From the NCBI GenBank assembly GCA_947179485.1, contig OX359249.1, positions 45,459,415 to 45,523,414 of the forward strand: a DNA stretch of 64,000 bases, in the 5' to 3' direction. Both the position numbers and the translations under genes were made by a program. How positions within the stretch are numbered: the first letter of the stretch is position 1; the number at the start of each line of letters is the position of its first letter. A model generated the notes under the pieces. It saw only the letters and a program-made list of their open reading frames with translations. It was not told where the DNA came from and ran no database searches. The stretch is from Allacma fusca. Taxonomy: Eukaryota > Arthropoda > Collembola > Symphypleona > Sminthuridae. Below, piece by piece: positions 63,201 through 64,000 of the stretch.

Positions 63201-64000
63201 ATGGTATGCAGCTGACCATTCCTTTAAGATTAACTTATAGATGTACTCTTATGGGTTTGAAAGCTCTTGATTACTTCTGTATTATCTGATATTATCGTTG
63301 TGTCCATGATTGTAATGTCTTTGTAGGAACTGTCAATGGAGAAAGACGCAAATCTTCTGGAATGTTTCACCATGGCTCTCGACATCTATTTAATCCTGGT
63401 CCCTCTCATCCACCCTTTAGAATCCCTGAGTTCAAGTGGTCATATATACATCAGAGGTTATTATCCGATGTTCTCTTCTCACTTGAAACAGACATTCAAG
63501 TTTGGAGAAGGTGTGTACACACTTAGCTCAATAAATTTGTTTTTAGCTTTGTTAAAACACAATTTCCTGTACTATAACAGAAATTTTTCAGACGGTAGAA
63601 TAGCAGATGTTAACATCGAATAGTTATCAAAATAACTGAAACAAGCACTTAATTTTTTTAAATGTAAAAGCTTGTATCTGTGTTTCATTACAGTCACTCG
63701 ACCAAGTCAGTTCTGGATTTCGTGAATACTGGAGAGAATACAATCTTCGTGGTCAATACTGTCCATCTTATTTCCCAGTTAGCAGATAATTTAATTATTG
63801 CCTGCGGTGGTTTGTTACCTTTACTAGCGTCAGCAACGTCACCGAATGTGAGTTCTTTTGCAAAGTTCCCAACAGTTGTACAGGTGTATGTGTTCGTTTC
63901 TCTATTGATCGAATGATTTTTGTGGGTGATATTATCGTCTCTAATAAGTTGATGAAAAACTTTTTCCGTGCAGAGTGATTTAGATGTGATCGAACCAACC
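27244..64000 (+). CDS. Nbea: Neurobeachin/Rugose (BEACH-family AKAP scaffold), N-terminal half, 21 exons, partial at both ends
   Basis: Twenty-one exons joined by GT-AG introns give 4278 nt, an uninterrupted frame of 1426 codons. The product closely follows insect Rugose and vertebrate NBEA/LRBA throughout. Domains, numbering from the first residue of exon 1 here: ARM/HEAT-like helices about 1-143; concanavalin-A-like lectin fold about 144-315 with trailing strands to about 345; DUF4704-type helical block about 382-870; acidic disordered linker about 900-1300; next conserved helical block from about 1325. PH-BEACH-WD40 must lie beyond the window. The family is a cytoplasmic scaffold of more than 2,500 residues at Golgi and vesicle membranes that binds PKA RII subunits. 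Arthropods generally have one gene matching both vertebrate NBEA and LRBA, so the two cannot be told apart here. The 5' coding end is missing: exon 1 begins inside the conserved [12 protein letters not shown] segment. Family identity is near certain; individual boundaries rest on frame and splice consensus. Confidence 0.97.
28021..28092 (+). repeat. (GA)n with GAAAG interruptions
   Basis: A purine-only tract of about 70 nt made of GA units broken by aaa/ggg at intervals of about 10-15 nt. It lies inside a wider purine-rich stretch (about 27830-28200) of intron 1. Confidence 0.97.
29496..29547 (+). repeat. (TC)n microsatellite
   Basis: About 25 CT/TC units, with TGTC interruptions at the 5' end, in intron 1. 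Confidence 0.97.
30914..30937 (+). repeat. Perfect 9-bp inverted repeat
   Basis: Arms ATATAGATA and TATCTATAT are separated by a 6-nt loop. It belongs to the TATCTA/TAGATA words scattered over the introns. Confidence 0.9.
31353..31419 (+). repeat. (TC)n microsatellite
   Basis: About 33 near-perfect TC units, among the longest pure CT tracts of the window, within intron 1. Confidence 0.98.
31797..31911 (+). repeat. Long imperfect polypyrimidine tract
   Basis: About 115 nt that is almost all C and T, with CT cores and TTT, CC and few purine interruptions, ending at tcttcttg. It is not followed by a recognisable exon. Confidence 0.95.
33763..33804 (+). repeat. (CT)n microsatellite
   Basis: About 20 CT units preceded by a T-rich run in intron 1. 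Confidence 0.97.
35555..35607 (+). repeat. (GT)n, interrupted
   Basis: GT units with TTTG and TCTG interruptions over about 50 nt; generates Cys-Val open frames in several phases. Confidence 0.95.
36400..36437 (+). repeat. (CT)n microsatellite
   Basis: About 18 CT units ending in ccctctctcccc, about 265 nt before the exon 2 acceptor. Confidence 0.95.
36701..36827 (+). CDS. Nbea: Nbea exon 2: AEIWSVF...LRKSVRNLQ segment
   Basis: The acceptor is gtgattccag and the donor gtaaat. The 127 nt end in phase 1, with the final G completing an Asp codon in the next exon. The peptide [19 protein letters not shown] followed by [10 protein letters not shown] is an armadillo-type helical pair strongly conserved in the family. 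The tail [11 protein letters not shown] is more variable, as expected at this point in other arthropod sequences. Confidence 0.97.
37796..37885 (+). repeat. (GA)n followed by (CTC)n
   Basis: A GA tract at 37796-37822 and, 33 nt later, a CTC trinucleotide tract at 37855-37885, giving purine and pyrimidine blocks close together that could pair in part. Confidence 0.95.
38222..38270 (+). repeat. (GT)n microsatellite
   Basis: About 24 GT units with one GAGT interruption, in intron 2. Confidence 0.97.
40279..40324 (+). repeat. (GT)n microsatellite
   Basis: About 23 GT units ending in gcgtggatgtgtgtag, in intron 2. Confidence 0.97.
40654..40675 (+). repeat. (GA)n microsatellite
   Basis: About 11 GA units after a T run, in intron 2. 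Confidence 0.95.
42043..42090 (+). repeat. (CT)n microsatellite
   Basis: About 24 pure CT units in intron 2; encodes Arg-Glu repeats on the other strand, explaining a spurious open frame there. Confidence 0.98.
44443..44490 (+). repeat. (CT)n microsatellite
   Basis: About 22 CT units with a 5' CACT interruption, followed by CCCC, in intron 2. Confidence 0.97.
46486..46586 (+). CDS. Nbea: Nbea exon 3: [20 protein letters not shown] segment
   Basis: The acceptor is ttccctctag and the donor gtaagt. The 101 nt plus one carried base make 34 codons. The peptide (D)[19 protein letters not shown], then [14 protein letters not shown], is one of the most conserved runs of the N-terminal region in NBEA, LRBA and Rugose. 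Confidence 0.98.
46587..49331 (+). other. Nbea intron 3 (2745 nt)
   Basis: This AT-rich intron has palindromic TA/ATAT words near 46830-46910 and 47750-47800, poly-T runs near 47830 and 48510, and a paired GA tract and CT tract at 49066-49190 just before the next exon. No coding potential was recognised beyond a short open frame that simply reads through the upstream exon. Confidence 0.8.
49066..49190 (+). repeat. GA tract and CT tract as an inverted pair
   Basis: A purine tract (49066-49100, mainly GAGA with one T) and a pyrimidine tract (from 49135, about 25 pure TC nt then CT-rich to 49190) are complementary and separated by about 35-45 nt. RNA could fold into a stem here, ending about 140 nt before the exon 4 acceptor. 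Confidence 0.9.
49332..49427 (+). CDS. Nbea: Nbea exon 4: [17 protein letters not shown] segment
   Basis: The acceptor is cttccag and the donor gtaagt. The 96 nt are 32 codons, phase 0 at both ends. The peptide [19 protein letters not shown] followed by [13 protein letters not shown] matches the family just before the concanavalin-A-like domain. A GA/CT inverted pair lies about 140-265 nt upstream of its acceptor. Confidence 0.97.
49428..51175 (+). other. Nbea intron 4 (1748 nt)
   Basis: This is ordinary AT-rich intron sequence ending in a T-rich acceptor (ggtttcag). Short poly-T runs occur near 50510. Open frames on either strand are short (under 90 codons) and unrecognised. Confidence 0.8.
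51176..51297 (+). CDS. Nbea: Nbea exon 5: start of concanavalin-A-like domain
   Basis: The acceptor is tttcag and the donor gtacgg, which is weak. The 122 nt end in phase 2: the final TG joins T of the next exon to make the Cys of YLYC, conserved in NBEA and LRBA. This fixes the donor at 51298 rather than later. The peptide includes [19 protein letters not shown] and [18 protein letters not shown], the first strands of the lectin-like fold. A (GA)n tract begins about 70 nt downstream. Confidence 0.96.
51298..51942 (+). other. Nbea intron 5 (645 nt) with (GA)n
   Basis: The intron begins with the non-consensus gtacgg and carries a (GA)17-type tract at 51368-51402. If retained, the frame from exon 5 continues for about 15 codons to a stop at 51341-51343. 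Confidence 0.85.
51368..51402 (+). repeat. (GA)n after exon 5
   Basis: About 17 GA units starting about 70 nt downstream of the weak exon 5 donor. Confidence 0.97.
51943..52069 (+). CDS. Nbea: Nbea exon 6: [18 protein letters not shown], ConA-like domain
   Basis: The acceptor is catttacag and the donor gttcgt, a weak match to consensus. The 127 nt plus two carried bases make 43 codons. The peptide [18 protein letters not shown], then [19 protein letters not shown], is diagnostic for the family. The next exon resumes exactly at the conserved WYM, which supports this boundary despite the weak donor. Confidence 0.96.
52070..54014 (+). other. Nbea intron 6 (1945 nt)
   Basis: AT-rich, with TATG tetranucleotide repeats at 53727-53755 and a purine stretch (gaaataataatgatgatgg) just before the acceptor, which lacks a strong polypyrimidine tract. 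No coding potential was recognised. Confidence 0.8.
53727..53755 (+). repeat. (TATG)n tetranucleotide repeat
   Basis: Seven copies of a GTAT/TATG unit in intron 6. Confidence 0.95.
54015..54134 (+). CDS. Nbea: Nbea exon 7: [13 protein letters not shown], ConA-like domain
   Basis: The acceptor is ttactgcag and the donor gtaagt. The 120 nt are 40 codons, phase 0 at both ends. The peptide [20 protein letters not shown] then [19 protein letters not shown] matches the family. One oddity is VNCQLAS, where relatives have VNGQLAS: the codon at 54084-54086 is TGC (Cys) in place of a Gly codon. Confidence 0.97.
54135..54958 (+). other. Nbea intron 7 (824 nt)
   Basis: It contains a (CT)n tract at 54201-54227 shortly after the donor and short AT repeats near 54470. 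A 70-codon minus-strand open frame at 54546-54758 is unrecognised and probably chance. Confidence 0.8.
54201..54227 (+). repeat. (CT)n after exon 7
   Basis: About 13 CT units beginning 67 nt after the exon 7 donor. Confidence 0.95.
54959..55105 (+). CDS. Nbea: Nbea exon 8: [20 protein letters not shown], end of ConA-like core
   Basis: The acceptor is ctctacag and the donor gtacag. The 147 nt are 49 codons, phase 0 at both ends. The peptide contains [38 protein letters not shown] and HRLGPGYK, the closing strands of the lectin-like fold. The arrangement is the one seen in insect Rugose. Confidence 0.98.
55106..55576 (+). other. Nbea intron 8 (471 nt)
   Basis: Ordinary AT-rich intron sequence with a strong run of T residues before the acceptor ttacag. 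Nothing else was seen. Confidence 0.85.
55577..55774 (+). CDS. Nbea: Nbea exon 9: [20 protein letters not shown] segment
   Basis: A long T tract precedes ttacag, and the donor is gtaaga. The 198 nt are 66 codons, phase 0 at both ends. The peptide has [36 protein letters not shown] and [10 protein letters not shown], matching the family at the link between the lectin-like domain and the following helical block. Confidence 0.98.
55775..56398 (+). other. Nbea intron 9 (624 nt)
   Basis: Contains a (GA)n tract at 56096-56116. Open frames of 98-177 codons here on both strands are extensions or shadows of exon 9 and the repeat. Confidence 0.85.
56096..56116 (+). repeat. (GA)n in intron 9
   Basis: About 10 GA units; encodes Arg-Glu repeats in one frame, which inflates an open frame that starts in exon 9. 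Confidence 0.95.
56399..56538 (+). CDS. Nbea: Nbea exon 10: [19 protein letters not shown] segment
   Basis: The acceptor is gtatatag and the donor gtaagc. The 140 nt end in phase 2; TG joins T of the next exon as Cys. The peptide [20 protein letters not shown] then [11 protein letters not shown] opens the long helical block. The stretch after FAQLD ([15 protein letters not shown]) is in the family's variable loop. Confidence 0.97.
56539..57918 (+). other. Nbea intron 10 (1380 nt)
   Basis: AT-rich intron. Short TACATATGTA-like palindromic words lie near 57690-57760. Open frames are under 80 codons and unrecognised. Confidence 0.8.
57919..58135 (+). CDS. Nbea: Nbea exon 11: [20 protein letters not shown] segment
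   Basis: The acceptor is ttgtttag and the donor gtaaac. The 217 nt plus two carried bases make 73 codons. The peptide runs (C)[38 protein letters not shown], and ends NSELLLKQ. It fits the helical-repeat block of insect Rugose. Confidence 0.97.
58399..58621 (+). CDS. Nbea: Nbea exon 12: [16 protein letters not shown] segment
   Basis: The acceptor is ctaattag and the donor gtaagt. The 223 nt end in phase 1; the last G makes Asp with the next exon. The peptide includes [36 protein letters not shown] and [20 protein letters not shown]. The upstream intron (58136-58398) is only 263 nt and holds nothing notable. Confidence 0.98.
58622..59175 (+). other. Nbea intron 12 (554 nt)
   Basis: Ordinary intron sequence; overlapping open frames of 68-83 codons are unrecognised. 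Its acceptor is tttgccccag. Confidence 0.85.
59176..59318 (+). CDS. Nbea: Nbea exon 13: (D)[19 protein letters not shown] segment
   Basis: The acceptor is tgccccag and the donor gtaagt. The 143 nt plus one carried base make 48 codons. The peptide (D)[19 protein letters not shown] then [20 protein letters not shown] matches the family. ADGD sits where relatives have a polar -QK- pair, a local difference in a loop. Confidence 0.97.
59319..60012 (+). other. Nbea intron 13 (694 nt)
   Basis: The intron includes a 168-codon minus-strand open frame (59430-59936). Its translation is Phe/Ser/Leu-rich, resembles no family known to me, and is treated as chance. No other feature was seen. Confidence 0.75.
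60013..60203 (+). CDS. Nbea: Nbea exon 14: [20 protein letters not shown] segment
   Basis: The acceptor is gtttgcag and the donor gtaagt. The 191 nt end in phase 2; AA joins G to give Lys. The peptide [40 protein letters not shown] and [14 protein letters not shown] is highly conserved. Confidence 0.98.
60204..60648 (+). other. Nbea intron 14 (445 nt)
   Basis: AT-rich intron with a short run of GTAT/TCTA tetranucleotides near 60475-60495. No coding content was recognised. Confidence 0.85.
60649..60757 (+). CDS. Nbea: Nbea exon 15: [20 protein letters not shown] segment
   Basis: The acceptor is atttgtag and the donor gtgagt. The 109 nt plus two carried bases make 37 codons. The peptide [20 protein letters not shown] then [11 protein letters not shown] matches insect Rugose closely. 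The next intron (60758-61025) is 268 nt with nothing notable. Confidence 0.98.
61026..61107 (+). CDS. Nbea: Nbea exon 16: [20 protein letters not shown] segment
   Basis: The acceptor is gtgtacag and the donor gtaaga. The 82 nt end in phase 1; the final A starts the Met of PMILKVV. The peptide is [20 protein letters not shown] then NYRLENP. It is followed by a 256-nt intron (61108-61363). Confidence 0.97.
61364..61515 (+). CDS. Nbea: Nbea exon 17: (M)[19 protein letters not shown] segment
   Basis: The acceptor is ccttccag and the donor gtaatg. The 152 nt plus one carried base make 51 codons. The peptide (M)[19 protein letters not shown], then [20 protein letters not shown] and TVLQMSVWQ, is typical of the helical block. 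It is followed by a 175-nt intron (61516-61690). Confidence 0.98.
61691..63203 (+). CDS. Nbea: Nbea exon 18: end of helical block plus long acidic linker
   Basis: The acceptor is tttccag and the donor gtatgc. The 1513 nt end in phase 1: the last G joins GA of the next exon as Gly. The first third is conserved ([46 protein letters not shown], ending near ISTISGW). From about 62040 it is a disordered linker very rich in Glu, Asp, Ser and Asn, with a (GAA)7 glutamate run at 62303-62323 and a Glu/Val run at 62700-62745. Relatives also have a divergent acidic linker here. In NBEA/DAKAP550 the PKA RII-binding helix lies in this part of the protein, but no clear equivalent was identified by eye. Minus-strand open frames in this interval are shadows. 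Confidence 0.96.
63327..63510 (+). CDS. Nbea: Nbea exon 19: FRIPEFKW and ETDIQVWR segment
   Basis: The acceptor is ctttgtag and the donor gtgtgt. The 184 nt plus one carried base end in phase 2 (AG joins T as Ser). The frame gives [17 protein letters not shown], then PFRIPEFKW and [17 protein letters not shown], matching the start of the conserved block after the linker. RRKS at 63344-63355 fits a PKA consensus site. The upstream intron (63204-63326) is 123 nt and carries an in-frame stop at 63287-63289. Confidence 0.96.
63694..63847 (+). CDS. Nbea: Nbea exon 20: [20 protein letters not shown] segment
   Basis: The acceptor is tcattacag and the donor gtgagt. The 154 nt plus two carried bases make 52 codons. 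The peptide (S)[39 protein letters not shown] and [12 protein letters not shown] is strongly conserved. It lies between introns of 183 nt (63511-63693) and 126 nt (63848-63973). Confidence 0.98.
63974..64000 (+). CDS. Nbea: Nbea exon 21, 5' end only
   Basis: The acceptor is tccgtgcag. The first nine codons read SDLDVIEPT in phase 0, corresponding to the family segment that continues into a TQG motif. The exon is cut by the end of the window. Confidence 0.88.

Overview
The window is animal nuclear DNA, from an arthropod. It carries GT-AG introns and very many dinucleotide and tetranucleotide microsatellites. The one confidently recognised gene reads on the + strand and is most like the arthropod neurobeachin/Rugose (DAKAP550) protein, which corresponds to both vertebrate NBEA and LRBA. 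The species cannot be fixed from this sequence. A crustacean or an insect with an expanded, repeat-rich genome is the best guess.

Layout. (1) Bases 1-27243 hold no recognisable exon of the main gene. This is probably a very long 5' intron, upstream DNA, or both. It is mostly AT-rich sequence with CT, GA, CA, GT and GTAT repeats. One open frame stands out at 12378-12944, about 190 codons, repeat-free and polar, with a plausible splice acceptor just upstream. It may be an alternative first coding exon. (2) Bases 27244-64000 hold 21 exons of the neurobeachin gene, the last cut by the window edge. Together they give 4278 nt, exactly 1426 codons in one continuous frame, and all 20 introns in between are GT-AG. 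(3) The first two introns here are about 9.4 and 9.7 kb. Introns then shrink steadily, so that the last three are 123-183 nt.

The protein. The exons encode the N-terminal half of the protein: armadillo/HEAT-like helical repeats, a concanavalin-A-like (lectin-fold) domain encoded mainly by exons 5-8 as numbered here, a second long helical block (the DUF4704-type region), then a long, very acidic, low-complexity linker in one 1513-nt exon, and the start of the next conserved helical block. The PH-like, BEACH and WD40 domains that define the family must lie beyond base 64000. The conserved segment just before exon 1 of this list was not found in the window.

In known family members this is a very large cytoplasmic scaffold and A-kinase anchoring protein at trans-Golgi and vesicle membranes. 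It is involved in synaptic protein trafficking and, in flies, in eye development and associative learning. No tRNA, rRNA, CRISPR array or intact mobile element was recognised. Exon coordinates were derived by hand from splice consensus, reading-frame continuity and family similarity. No alignment software or RNA data were used.
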